Shown one piece after another: positions 11,200 through 22,780 of a DNA stretch of 64,000 nucleotides. Made by a program: the position numbers and the translations under genes. The notes beneath the pieces are model-generated. The model searched no databases. It was not told the origin of the DNA and worked only from the letters and a program-made list of their open reading frames with translations. The DNA is from Chalara sp. BL73 (Eukaryota; Ascomycota; Leotiomycetes; Helotiales): positions 1-64,000 of the forward strand of contig CAKJVC010000100.1 in the NCBI GenBank assembly GCA_918026815.1, written 5' to 3'. Numbering within the stretch: the first letter of the stretch is position 1; every line of letters starts with the position of its first letter.

Positions 11200-11830
11200 T
11201 ATCAGAACTTGAGCATAGCTACGGGTCCGCCTCCACATCGGGTATTTTCCGTACCTCCCATGCCCTCACTTAGTCCCCAATCTTTCACCCTTTGTGGATC
11301 AACGTCCTTCCCACCTGACTGCTTCCCTCTTCGCGATCGCAGTGCTTGCTGAAGTTCGGGCAAGCACCCCCTCATTATCCACCTGATTGCAGGCAGCAAC
11401 GCTAAAATCAACACTTAAACATATGGCTTCAAGAACTTGGTCCCATGTCCATTTGAGCACCAAGTTGGCACCCGCCTGATTTCTCGGACTACTGAAGATT
11501 ACGTCAATATATCCCACTACTTTCACATCATTCATGAATCGGCATGCCGCCAGCTTTTCTCCACGATACCATTCTGCTTTGGCCGTGTTGATGGTTCACG
11601 TTATGAGAAAGAACAAAGGCATGAGGAATAAGCTGTCCGCGTTTAATCCTTTCAAAGGCCAGCCAAAAGAGCCCATGCACATGTACAAATGAGTCATATC
11701 CATCATACAACATCTTGCTCTCATACCTTGGTATCTTTAGAATGGATTCTCTGCCTGACTTAGTAGATGTCTTGCGTATAAAAGCGATGAATGGCACAGC
11801 AGGCAAGGGTATGTGAAACGTGGTCATCTA
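11200..11830 (-). other. Weak coding-like frames, unrecognised
   Basis: Two minus-strand frames, one from about 11827 to 11528 (begins MTTFHIPLPAVPF) and one from about 11535 to 11299 (contains DVIFSSPRNQAGAN), have reasonable amino-acid composition but overlap in different frames with no clear splice pair. They lie directly downstream of the broken NLR gene and could be a separate degraded gene. I cannot assign a family. Confidence 0.25.
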
Positions 11831-11863
11831 AATCTAGGTACTACTTTTGCTGGAGTAGTAGCA

Positions 11864-14800
11864 CTAGGATTTCCTTCTGAAAGCTGATGTTTCCAAACCC
11901 GTCCTGAAACCTTTCTGCACCGATGCGGCCTGAAAAGCCTGCTCGTTTTGTCCAAAATCTTTACTAGTGACAGAAGAAAAACACAAAGTGCCTCCAGCGG
12001 TGGGGAAAGAGCTAATCACCCTAGCTGGATTGCTTGACAGTACATTTTCGCTTTCGACGATCGAAGTTTTATGTTCTTTTCGATAAGCCAGAATTCGATC
12101 AGGGAGTTTCTTCGTATCAAAATTAACCCCTGCGACTGCCTCAGGTTCTTTCTCACTATCCTCACTCGAGCTTATTGAATTTCTGTGTTCGTTCCAGTAA
12201 TGGGAACCTTCAATATTTTCTTCATCCCATAAGTCGCTACTGCCTCTGTCTAGATTGAAATGGTCTAGAACGTCTTGTAGAGAGCAACGACCGTAGACGA
12301 CATTATCCTCGTCATCGAAGAAGTAATAACGTGTGTTTCCTTGTTCAGAGAAGCTTGCGGCCTCCTGGGTAAGAATAGCCTTGGGGCCATCAATGTCAAG
12401 TGTCCGATCTTTCAAAAAACTGTCTACGACCCCTTTCTTCCGCGACATCTCCTGGTGCTCCTTCCAGAACGACGGGTGATCTTTGATCCAAATGTTGAAA
12501 AGCAGGTTTCCTGGGTTACATAGATAGTCAAAATACCCACCAACATCTTCTCTTACACTTTGATAATGGCTCACCCAGTAACGAGTTGCATAGTCAATAA
12601 ACTTGCCTGACGCCTTTTCCTGTATATTGCGACACCATTCCCAAGGATGATACCACTTACCAGCATCTGTTTTCGAAATATGTCTAAGCGCATCCTCGGT
12701 ATGAATGTAACTTTCTGCGACTGTGCGACCAAATCGGGCGTCACTCTCACGTCGAATGATTTCTCTGTTGGCCAGAATAGTTAGATAATCGATGCATACC
12801 TGCAACAAATATCTATTGGAAACATCTTCTCGAATAGATTGCCGCCAAATCTGTTTTGGCATAATTTTTGGCTCAACCTCAGGGAACCCCGGGATACCAT
12901 GATGTTCCATGTGCCGTAGGTCTTTAGCTGTTGGGCACGATATATTCCACTGAAATTCTCTTAGGCAATGTCCCACAGAGAGGTCATGTTTCGAGCTTTG
13001 CATCAGAAGAAATCGGCGGGCCGTTTGGTGAACCAGGTAGACTTTCTTGCCTCGAATCCTTAGGAAGTGGCCGCATAGTAACCGTACATGATTTGAAAAT
13101 GGGTATTTTAGACATCCTTCCAAATCATCTAATGTTTTTATGGTACGGTATGCTTTCGATGGATCGGCGTTATTCATTCTCCAAGTATGTGCCATTTTGA
13201 GTCAGTCAAGTTTGTCTCCAGGAGGGAGCGATATTTTCTTGACTCCATTGTAATCTTGATGGAGTTCCATCGCGATACTCAGCTCCTCTAGAGTCAAAGG
13301 TCTAGCTGCGGCGACTACAATTTGAAGCATCTTTTTGGTTTTCAGGGGGTTAGGTCTGCCGTGTAGAAGTTGCTCGTATATGTCATCCAGGTTTCGAGTC
13401 CGTAATATACCTTCGAGATCGGCTCGCGACATGCCGCCAAGGGACTTCTCTTTGAGAAGCTGTATCACCAACGATGTCCAAAGAAAGGTGAAGTCGGCGC
13501 CTTTAATCAACGCTTCCTGAAGGTCCGTCAGTAGATCCGAGGGAAGTTCCGACTGAGTTGCAATTTCATTGATGCTCGTCTGTACATAAAGCTGTATATC
13601 ATTACTCAACCCTGTGATTTCGTCCTCTGCGCGGAGCCTTATGTTGGGGATCGTTTGAAAAGCGGTTTTAATTGTGTTGTCTGGTCTGCTCGTGATAATC
13701 ATTTTCAATGGAAAGCGCTTCGGGCGAGTCGTTGCAAAAAGGAGAGCAAGTTGCTCCACCAGCAATGCTCGAGTTAACTCTTCGCACTCATCTAAGGCGT
13801 CAATAATACATAAGGTGTCTTTGAATCTTTTGTCGTGGATGCAATCCCGAAAGACCTCCCATAATGCATTGAATGCCTTTGTTAGATTAGGTCCCCGGAC
13901 AAAATGATTCTGCTTAAGAATGGCATGTTCCATCAATTCTGGTTGGGAAGAAAGAATCTGATGGAGTATAGCAGACAGCGCATGGACAGAATCTTCCTGT
14001 TCCTGGTTTCCATCCTGGAAAATGAAGAAACAAACCTTGGTATTGGGCCGAGTCACTCTATTATACTGAATAAGATACTTTGCAAGAACCGATTTCCCGC
14101 AACATGCGTCAGCGGAGATCCACAGGAGCCGCGCCCCTCGTGCTTCGCTCCAGTCACGATATCTCTCTGTCCCGAAAATCCACCGACATGTTCCCCTCAC
14201 GGGAAGAACAATTTGCGTGAAGTGTGATTCGTAGTCTGAGGTTTCCAATTTGGTTAAGCAATTTCTTTCTGCCGTAGATAACGCTGCCCATCTCACTCAG
14301 TACAGGGGTATTACATTAGGCCGTTCCATCACTCACGTTTCCTACCCTCTGGTCTGAATTTCTGAGTGCCATTCTCTACCATATCTCTAAGCCTAGTAAT
14401 TATTTTGCGATAATCTGGTTCTCCACGACCTGAAAACGTGCATATCGTTGAGTGATTCGCAGCCATAGGGACTGCCGTCTCGTTCGGCCACTTTAGTAGT
14501 GCTGAATCTTTCTCTACGACCTAACACATCTAGTTATTATACTTCTGCATCCTCTGACTTAAAGTTCATTACTTACAATGGTGCCGTACATAGATATTGT
14601 CTCCCAACAGCTGACGATCTCTAAATTCTTTCCTCGGTGGGTCCACGATCCAGCGATGCTGGTCAATAAGTCTGACCGTAGCTTTAGATCTTTGGATATA
14701 GTGTTTGTACTCGTATATAGACTCGCAGCTCTCACTATGTTCGTTGCTATGTTATTCCAGCTAGCTAAGCTTGACCCTGCGTGTGGTGTAGCGAAGAATA

Positions 14801-15619
14801 TGACTCCATGAACATGCCCAAGTACATTCAGGTATTCTGGGTCCTCGTTGACATAAATGAGCATCTATGTTTGAAGTATTAGTTCGTGCTTTCTGAGTGA
14901 GACTTAGACAAAGACTGCTCACCTGTTTGAAAACTATGCCGCCCAAACTATGACAGGAATATGACGGGGCGTGATTTCTCAGCAACGCTCGTCCGGTAGG
15001 ATTTGTAGTCAACCAAAAGATCCAATGCGAAGTCTTGAATATTGGAAATTGACTTGCTAAAGTACTCTTTCGAGTTATAACTATAAGAAAATATTCTTGC
15101 GTTAGGAATGTCATCGTGCAACAAGGACCTTAGCCAGTTCACTTCAGTCTTGGCCGCTGTCCACGTCCCCTCCTAATGTCCGCCAAGTCCATGAACTGCA
15201 ATAATGTCTACAGCATCAACTCTTCCTGGTGGCTACTTTTTAATGACTTTCAGTCCCCATTTGGTTGTATCTGTTTCTTCGGCATTCTGGTCATCAGCAA
15301 GCCATTGCGTATCTTTGCTGATATAGTCCACATCTCTTGCAACCACCAACTGGGAGATCAGGCCCACCATTTGGTGATCTTTATCGACAGCCATCCCCTG
15401 TGTTCTAGTACCTTCAACATCAGCGCCATGTGGGTCTGCTAAATCCTGAAATGTTGATTCCTTTAAGCTATGTCTGCCAGCAGCATTCACATTTGGAGCA
15501 GATGCAGTAGTCTGGTCGTTGATTGAAGTATTTAGCGCCTTTTTTTTGAGGAAGGGAAATTTATGGCTGACTCTGGGCATGTTCGCGATCGAATCAACAA
15601 ACGGTATACGAACGCGCAA
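11864..15619 (-). pseudogene. Broken NLR gene: serine esterase-like domain plus NACHT
   Basis: Minus-strand order: a disordered N-terminal part of about 100 residues, an alpha/beta-hydrolase (SesB-like) domain, then NACHT and a C-terminal region of about 440 residues without visible repeats. The esterase part shows AVDIIAVHGLGG, then NWLRSLL, the nucleophile elbow CHSLGG, and FFATPHAGS. NACHT shows TCRWIFG, the Walker A region WISADACCGKS, Walker B LCIIDALDEC and MIITSRPDN. Plausible introns lie near 14875-14925 and 14525-14575. Lesions: in-frame TAG at 15233-15235 and 15173-15175 (the latter inside GLGGH*EGTW), a frameshift near 14955 just before the elbow, and TGA at 13202-13204. Relatives of this architecture act in incompatibility and immune-like cell death. 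Walker A has Cys where Gly is usual (ADPGCGKS type), which would also weaken nucleotide binding. Confidence 0.82.
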
Positions 15620-17287
15620 ATATCAATATGTGTATAGAAAACAATAGAGGATACATTCGAGCAGAGCGTCCGCAATATGTGACGACTAAAATTGATTGAA
15701 AAGCTGATATAGGTTGCGTAGCCTTGTGGCAGGGCAGCACAACATGGGTTGTATAAACGCGGGGCACCCTCCACACCGAATCAAATTGAAGGATAGAATG
15801 CTCTGTTTGTCTTTTCCAGGCACAGCAATAACTGGGCACCCGGCTTTCAAATAACAAAACCGGGATATAACGAAAGTATGCCACAGCTTGGGAGAAGCTG
15901 TGATGTCATAATTTATGTCAATTGACATTTTATTGCCATTGAGGCTAACACCTTTTAGCTTTTTATTTGTCCTTTATTTATTTCGCAGTCTTTGTTTTAT
16001 TTTACATAACAATAATTATTGTATATAGCATAATTTCATAATTAAGCAATACATGCTTATTCATACTTTTCAGTACGCACTTAAAAATTATACATATGTA
16101 ATAAAAAGGGGGATAAAAAGTGTTTCAGCTTCTTCTATATAGAATTTTCAATGTTGAATAAAATCAATTTTTGATGTTACTGTATATCCTAGACAATTAT
16201 ATGCTTAAGTTGAAAGATCGATGATATGATGCTCACGTCCAGTTCAAAGAGCCAGATCCCCATATGTGATAATTTGGCATCAGCAAAGATAATGCTTTGA
16301 CAGACGACAATATTAACAATAGAGGTGTGGAAAGCGTGAGTTGGACGACAGGGACTAGGTAATGGTAGCGTTCGTAAGTGTCTATTTTTATCTGATGAAG
16401 TATAGTCACCAAATGATACACTCAAAAATGCATGGTCATCCTGATTAGACAGCAGCAACAGCAAAATTTCCCTTGGTAAATATCAAGGCTCTCCTTCCAG
16501 GGCAATACCTTGGGCCACAGAACCATTCAGTTTAATTCCATGGAACTTAAGGGAGATCAGAAGCTGTCTTCATAATGTCATGAAGCACCAAGTTGAATGA
16601 ATATTTCCCGTACATTTGGTGATATTTCGAACGATAAAAAGAGATAAGTATTGTGCAGTGTCACTTAGAAACTCTTACTGAAACCTTGAACCCACAGGTA
16701 TAATCTTTGATCTTGCACCCATATATACCGTATCAAATTACGAGAGCTTAAGCAGCTTTGTATTGAAAAGTGGGCGACTGAGTTTGCTGACTTGATTTTG
16801 TGGCCAGAATATTTACCAGGTCGCTGGTATGAAGATACATTAGGCTTTTGATACAATGATAAAATATAGTAAATATAGAGTGGCAGAAGAAAGAGAGCTG
16901 CTAGCAACTCCCCATGTCCAATATCCCATTTACGCAAACTGCGAGAACTCTAAATTAAATCATTCACATAGTTGCCTACAGCCACAGCACTGGACATAAA
17001 TGCAAATCGATGAGTATTAGCTACTAACTGCAGACCTGGTCTCCATCTGACCTTTGTTATAGTTACTTTTCCAATTTACAAACACGGATAATCAAAGCAA
17101 GAGAACTAGTCTTTTAATGTCTCTGCAAACATACATGTATTCATCATAGATTTCACCTTGATATGGTGCGTTGCAGATGTGAAGCACGGAACGATGACGA
17201 AGCTCCTAACTGTTTTGAGAGATATGTGCAGTTAAACATGATGCCATACCCAGGTTGCGACTTTGATATTGTTGGATTTTTCAACTT
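15620..17287. other. AT-rich intergenic stretch
   Basis: About 1.7 kb, strongly AT-rich around 15950-16200. Only short frames without protein-like composition are present. No repeat, RNA gene or transposase remnant was recognised. Confidence 0.5.
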
Positions 17288-18488
17288 TTATAGTGTCTTC
17301 ATTATATCAGTTACTGCTTTAGCTGCAAACTTCTTTCTCTCCGCCTCTGGCATCTCAGCTCCTTTATCTAGTTCAGTCAGTATCTTTTACCTCCATCAAT
17401 CCGAGGCAAGACTTACCCCTCACCGCCTGTAACTTCAGCATCATAACTTGCAACTGCTCAACATCTTTCTCTCCATCGCCGTCATTTGGTCCATCATCCA
17501 CATTCGAACCTCCCCCATATATGGCTTGCTTCATACCCAACATGTCCTCCTTCAGCTCTGCGGCATCAATGCCGAAATCAAGACTTCCTTCGCCTTCATC
17601 GGAGAGATTATCCTCCAAATCTGCTGGTGTAAGGTCATCGCCGAGGTCGTCTCCTCCGTCCCAGTCATTGGCTTCTAGTGCTTCTTTTACCCTTTCCATG
17701 CCTATAGATTCTACTTAATAGGTTAGCATATCTGTAGCTTAGGGAGCACAAAAAGTCACTCCGCTACCGCGGGCCCGTCAGCAGATAAACCGTTTCACAC
17801 AAAGCTCTAAGAGCTCCAAAAGCTTAAAGCACTTTAAGCACTCGGTGTCTTAGCGAAGCTCCTCGTCTTGTATGCCGTAATTCGAACCAGAACACCTCTT
17901 CTAGAATCTCGATTCCACTCACCAGAATATTCATTCTTCCCCTTTCCCTCAAATTCCACGTACTCAAACCCGCTCTCCTGACAAATATCCTCCCACTCCT
18001 CCGTCTTGATTTCCAAATACGGCGTCCTGCTCTGCGGCATCGCTACCGCCATACACACACCATCCCATCCATATCCGCATCCCTCCCTCACCACCTCTCC
18101 TACCTTCCCCAATAAGTCCTTCACCTCTTCCAATTCATTTTTATTGACTGGCTTCCGGAATGCGACGATGAAGGCTCCGAGGACCGAGAGGACTTCTTCG
18201 GCTTCTGGGCCGAGGAAGTCGGCGGCCCAAAGAGTGGGTGTTGATGGAAGGGCGATCTCGTCGAGCCAGATAGGGATTGATGCGGTATAGTAGCGGGTTT
18301 TGAGGGGGAGAGTGTGGGAAGAGCCGGCGATGGCGGAACTTGGGAGGGAGGGCAGAGTACCGGTGAGTTCTGCAAATTGTTAGTGGGCTTCGGAAAGGTA
18401 GTGGGGGATATCTACCTTTTATGAAATCCAACAGTCCAGCATCTGGTCTGCTAACTGCGAGGATGCGGCGGGGATGTGTTATTTCCAT
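17288..18488 (-). CDS. IRC6: Irc6/p34 (AAGAB)-like adaptin-binding protein
   Basis: Exons complement(17288..17361, 17417..17713, 17923..18369, 18416..18488) give 296 residues. The family (yeast Irc6, human AAGAB/p34) has a small-GTPase-like fold and assists clathrin adaptor complexes in vesicle traffic. Seen here: the N-terminal strand PRRILAVSRPDAGLLDFIK, then YYTASIPIWLDEI, an acidic middle, and the family's C-terminal helix beginning ERVKEALEANDWDGG, then MPEAERKKFAAKAV. Introns of 46, 209 and 55 bp carry good donors and CTAAC/CTGAC branch sites; without the second and third introns the frame stops early and the conserved C-terminal helices are lost. The gene is tail-to-head with SMD3. Symbol given by family membership. 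Confidence 0.88.
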
Positions 18489-18813
18489 TTTCTCAAAATA
18501 CTGATGGCAGTGATAGAGGGGCGAGGCTGAAATGAAGCCTGGTGAAGCCGGCCTGCACGTGATGGGTATTTAGATATTCCTGAAATTGCAATATCACTGG
18601 TACAGAAGATTCCCACCAAACTGATGAAAATGGTCACAAACTCAGTGAAAGTCTGGAGTGCTTGGGCTTGGGCTTGACATTCTTTATTTCTCTCTACTTA
18701 CTATGAGCAGGATTATATCCTTTGCCTTCAATCGTCTTTCACCAGCATGACTTTTCCCAGAACGCCATCATAACCCAAAGCCAGTATCTGTGTCCTCTCT
18801 ATGTGCATTCCGC

Positions 18814-19380
18814 TCAGCCTCTTGGTGCTCCTCGTCCCCCACTGGCGCGTGCCCTGCTGACCGTGGCCCTTCCTCTTGCCAAACCGACACCTCTGCCCTT
18901 GACACCTCTACTTCTGAACATCGGCGCATTCCTGCAGATCATATGTTAGCATAAATTTAATACTGGTGTAGATTTCGGTTGAAAGCTAGGAGACGAGCCC
19001 ACAAACCTTAGCATATCTGGTACGATGAAGAACCGTACGTGCGAGCCGCGAATATAGACTTGATCGAGATGCGTAACCCGTCCATCGCGCGCTGTGACTG
19101 TGATATCCTTGAGCTGTACGTTCATGTTGTCCTCAGCTATAACCCAATATTAGCAGATATCCCATGCAAGTCGTGGAAGAGAATGGACAGGCTGCTACTG
19201 ACCTTCGATAAGCTTGCCCCGGTAGACTACGCCTGAAGTGATTTCGAGGGTGACCACATGGCCCTACACAAATGTTAGTAAGGTTCTTCGTAGATGTGGC
19301 GCCTCGATATAGGCTGAGGAATAAAACCGTACTTGCGCCTCGTTCAACAGCTTGATAGGTATGCCGATTGTGCTCGTCAT
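18814..19380 (-). CDS. SMD3: Small nuclear ribonucleoprotein Sm D3
   Basis: Exons complement(18814..18931, 19007..19136, 19203..19263, 19333..19380) encode 118 residues. SmD3 is one of seven Sm proteins forming the ring on U1, U2, U4 and U5 snRNAs for pre-mRNA splicing. Both Sm motifs are present: [18 protein letters not shown] with [15 protein letters not shown] (Sm1), and [18 protein letters not shown] (Sm2). The C-terminal tail is rich in RG/RA dipeptides, the usual substrate for symmetric arginine methylation. Four exons with three introns in such a small gene is typical of fungal Sm genes; all junctions keep the frame. It is transcribed divergently from GEP4 across 204 bp. Confidence 0.95.
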
Positions 19381-19584
19381 GATGCCTGTATAGAGGAGTA
19401 TGCGCTAGCGCAAATAAATCAAAAGAGTGGCAGATCTGGTAAATGGAGCTGGGCTAGGTCGTGAGGTTGATATCCAGGTTGTCGTCTGCAGAAGCTCAGA
19501 AGTCGCGCTAAGAATTTTGAAGCTTCTCGCTAGCGCCAAGTGTCAACTCCAACCTCATCAACATGTGAGCGGATTTTCAAAGAT
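19381..19584. promoter_or_regulatory. Bidirectional promoter between SMD3 and GEP4
   Basis: Only 204 bp separate the two divergent start codons. It contains a perfect 12-bp palindrome, TGCGCTAGCGCA, at 19401-19412 and a second copy of its core CGCTAGCG at 19528-19535. The two copies sit about 20 bp from the SMD3 start and 50 bp from the GEP4 start. Duplicated palindromes in a short shared promoter suggest a site for a dimeric factor, an inference from sequence only. Confidence 0.6.
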
Positions 19585-20449
19585 ATGGACATGAACACCC
19601 TTAATATCTCAGCTACTTTGAATGTGTTTAAGCTTATAACAAGACCGGCTTTATGTTTGCCACACGTTACGATTTCAACGTTCAATCAACTCCCCATCCC
19701 ATTAAACACGGGGCTTGAGAGATACAAAGATGTCGATATCAAGGCTATAGTCCTAGATAAGGACAATTGTTTTGCTTATCCGAAGTCTAATGATATCCAC
19801 AAGCCATACGAGGTAGGTCATTGCTTCGAGACCTAGGTGTCACTATCCAGAGCCTATGATTTTCTACTCTATGTGTTGCTGATACTCTTGGCGGACATGT
19901 TTAAACCCATATCATGTTGTCCTTTTCTATATCTGTTTATATGCCACATTAATTGTTCTGACATAGCCACAGGAGCACTTTCAACGTCTCAAAGACGCCT
20001 ACCCAGGTCGTCGTCTCTTAGTAGTTTCTAACACAGCTGGAGCTCTCTCACTTGACACCTCAGGTGACCTCGCCTCTGCCGTTGAAAAATCTACAGGTAT
20101 ACACGTCCTCCCTCACAGCTCCAAGAAACCCGGTTGCGGTCCAGACATAATGTCCTACTTTCTCTCCCATCCAGAAACCGGTGTCACGAAACCGCAGCAG
20201 ATTGCTATTGTAGGTGATAGGTTGACGACGGATGTCATGATGGCAAATCTAATGGGGAGCTATGCCGTTTGGGTGAAAGATGGAGTTGTCCCGGTTGAAG
20301 AGACTAGCGTTGTAAGTGGCCCTTCGACCATGGGTGCAATAATGAGTGGCTGATTTTATCAGTTCGCACGTTTGGAGCAGAGATTCGCAGGCTTTTTGCA
20401 GAGAAGGGGATATGAAGCCCCTAACCCTATCAGTTCTTTCGAGGAGTGA
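19585..20449 (+). CDS. GEP4: Phosphatidylglycerophosphatase, mitochondrial HAD family
   Basis: Exons 19585..19812, 19973..20311 and 20363..20449 give 217 residues. Gep4 removes phosphate from phosphatidylglycerophosphate in the mitochondrial matrix, a step in cardiolipin synthesis. Seen: an N-terminal segment NISATLNVFKLI, the HAD catalytic motif VLDKDN (Asp58 and Asp60), VSNTAGALS, the lysine motif near KKPGCGPDI, and the metal-binding motif IVGDRLTTDVMMAN. The start could also be the next Met two codons on (MNTLNIS). Intron 2 is 51 bp, and splicing it gives a conserved end, FARLEQRFAGF. Shares its promoter with SMD3. Confidence 0.93.
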
Positions 20450-20979
20450 ACGAACGCCAAGCTAAGGTTTCACATTCAACGTCCTTCAGACGCAAAGATC
20501 TGTATAGCTCAAACGCTGCCATTAGGTAGTCCTTTGGTCGAGAGGTCTCGCATTAGACGGGTCGCCATAACGAGTATAGGGTTGTTGTTGGCTCGTAGAG
20601 AGTCAATATGGCTGCAGAATGGTGTCTTAAACTTGAAAGTCATAAGATGGCCGAGAAAGCTCAGCCTACACGGGGTCAGAAGAAGAAAACCAGTGGCTGG
20701 AGCTCAAGCAGACCTCCTTTGTAATCTGATATTTATATTCCGGCGTGAGCCTTCTCGGCTTTCTCAGTTCATATCCCAAATGAAATGACTCATCTATCAA
20801 GATTTTAAAGCTCAAAGATATATTTTTGTCCTTCAGCTACTATGAAACTCTTGACTCACTGCTTTTGTAGTATTCAGTATTCGAGCTTAATGAAATTTCC
20901 TTGCTCCACGTAAAGGCGTTTCCCTATTTCTATAAATATTCATAATTACAATAAGATGTAATCTACTTCAGGCTAACTC
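20450..20979. other. 3' flank of GEP4
   Basis: About 530 bp without a convincing gene. The first half is moderately GC-balanced and is probably 3' UTR; the second half turns AT-rich. An 84-codon plus frame (20534-20788) has no recognisable feature. Confidence 0.4.
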
Positions 20980-22170
20980 ACAAGTGTCGATATAAGCCTA
21001 GGAAGGTTCGCACCCGTATTATTGTCTTTTGTGAATGATCCGAGACTTGGCATTCTTATGCCTTGATGTTTATCCAATGGCAATATCAATCCACAAAGCA
21101 AGCAGCCACCCTGATCTCCCTGGATACATATAGCCGGGCACTGTGACTTAGCAATTCCACTTAAGTATGGCATTTTGGACAATTGAGCTTGATCCACCCG
21201 AGCTTCAATCAAGTTTAGGAACCGGATTACTTATATCATATTTACCAGCCGTATTTCACTCTCTACTTCCACTACATGCTTTTACGACTATATATAAACC
21301 TTTGCAGCAGAGCCTCTGGATGCAGGGTATCAATGGATCGCTTAGTCGTAGTTAGCATAGCACTTAGCGCAGGCAGAAGCCTCCTGAAATGGACGTCTTT
21401 TTCCTCTCTGAAGTATGCACTCCCAACACAGGGATACCCGAGTAATCTCAGCCACGCTCCTGTAGAATGCTGCGTATTCTAAATCAGAATGATGCTTTCC
21501 GGTATATTGAGACAACAGACTCAGTGTTTTCTTTCCTTGCTTTTTGTTGCCATAGACTGAATTATTGCCTCTAATTTCAGCTGTAATCAAAATTTTATCA
21601 GACTGTGACTTTGTAGGAAGCTGAGATCAGGATCAGGATGAAAAGGCATAGATTCTCCTACGTTCTCTAGGCGGGTGGACAAACTATGTACACTTATGAT
21701 AACGAGAGGCAAGAGTGTCCCTGCATGCTGGCTCCCTTCAAGCCTCGTCTTGGCTCGCAATAATATATGTCTTATGAGTTTTATAATGGTTTCTTCCCTG
21801 TATTTATCCGTTTCTTCATTCTTCTTTCCTCTTTTAGCGTTCTTTTTGAGTGCTCTCTTGGCTTTCTTGAGCTTGGGGGTTGGCTCTGGCGAGCATGATA
21901 TGTCATCATCGGCTTCGTCAATGATTGCCTGTAGTAGAAAAGACTAGTCTTTGTCGGTTTCGCCGTGATGTGTTAGCGCGCCTGCTTCTTCTTCCGTCCT
22001 CGCACCGAGCAGTTCTCCCTCTCCTACCCACGAAGTGTTTTCTAAACCATGAAAGTTTACGTATGCTGACATCATGATCAAAGCAAGTGCCATGTTTGAT
22101 GGCTGACCCAGATTCTGGCCGTCCAGTTGGTCGATTAACATTCCTTAAAGAGTACGAGTCTTGCACTATT
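20980..22170 (-). pseudogene. Degraded coding remnant, family unknown
   Basis: The minus strand carries consecutive protein-like frames that are not joined by one open frame. The first, near 22140-21950, ends LTHHGETDKD. The next, near 21930-21790, contains EADDDISCSPEPT followed by a lysine-rich KLKKAKRALKKNAKRGKK run. A third (21590-21342) contains ITAEIRGNNSVYGNKKQG, then CWECI and ACAKCYANYD. A last piece (21212-20973) contains CPAICIQGDQGG. The Cys pairs hint at a zinc-binding element. Stops and frame changes between the blocks argue for decay. I do not recognise the family. Confidence 0.4.
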
Positions 22171-22780
22171 CACCCGCATGGAGGAGATCGTTGATATATA
22201 TGTAAGAGAGCTCCATGCGCGGGGTGTTGGAGATTGAGTTATAATAACAAACCTGGATAATAAAACGTACCTTGGTGTATAGTCACTAGCCAAAGTCCGT
22301 GCCTTCTTGACTTCAACGTAGGGAACACATTTTTGAATAATTTATATGCATTTGTACAAGAAAATCAGAGTACAATATAACTGAACACGATACAAATATA
22401 TTGTGTTACTGAGCTCTATTTCCACTTAGATGCCTGCCTTTCTCTATCGCCTTTTATGATGAAGGATTCATGTCAAAAAGTATATATAACAAAAACAATC
22501 ACAACAATAGAGATTCGCTGGTGTCATTTCACTGACCTCGTCACAGCTGAAACCTTCAGGCACAGCTAGTGTGATCCTATTTGCTCTGCACCTCAGCGTA
22601 CAGTTCTACTAACCTCTTGAATGTCGGATAATATACCCATGCGGTAAACCCCTCCTGGTATTGTGTCACCCGTCACTAAGCCACATACACCCTCCCTTTA
22701 AACATCGCTTTCCCCAACGCTCGCCTGTTCTATCTATTAATTATTTTCCACGCTGTCGTATAGGACTCATATCTCTAGAC
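22171..22780. other. AT-rich upstream region of the HET gene
   Basis: About 600 bp, AT-rich, with no coding signal. The last 120 bp form an open frame in phase with the HET gene but lack conserved sequence and are probably 5' UTR. Confidence 0.4.
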
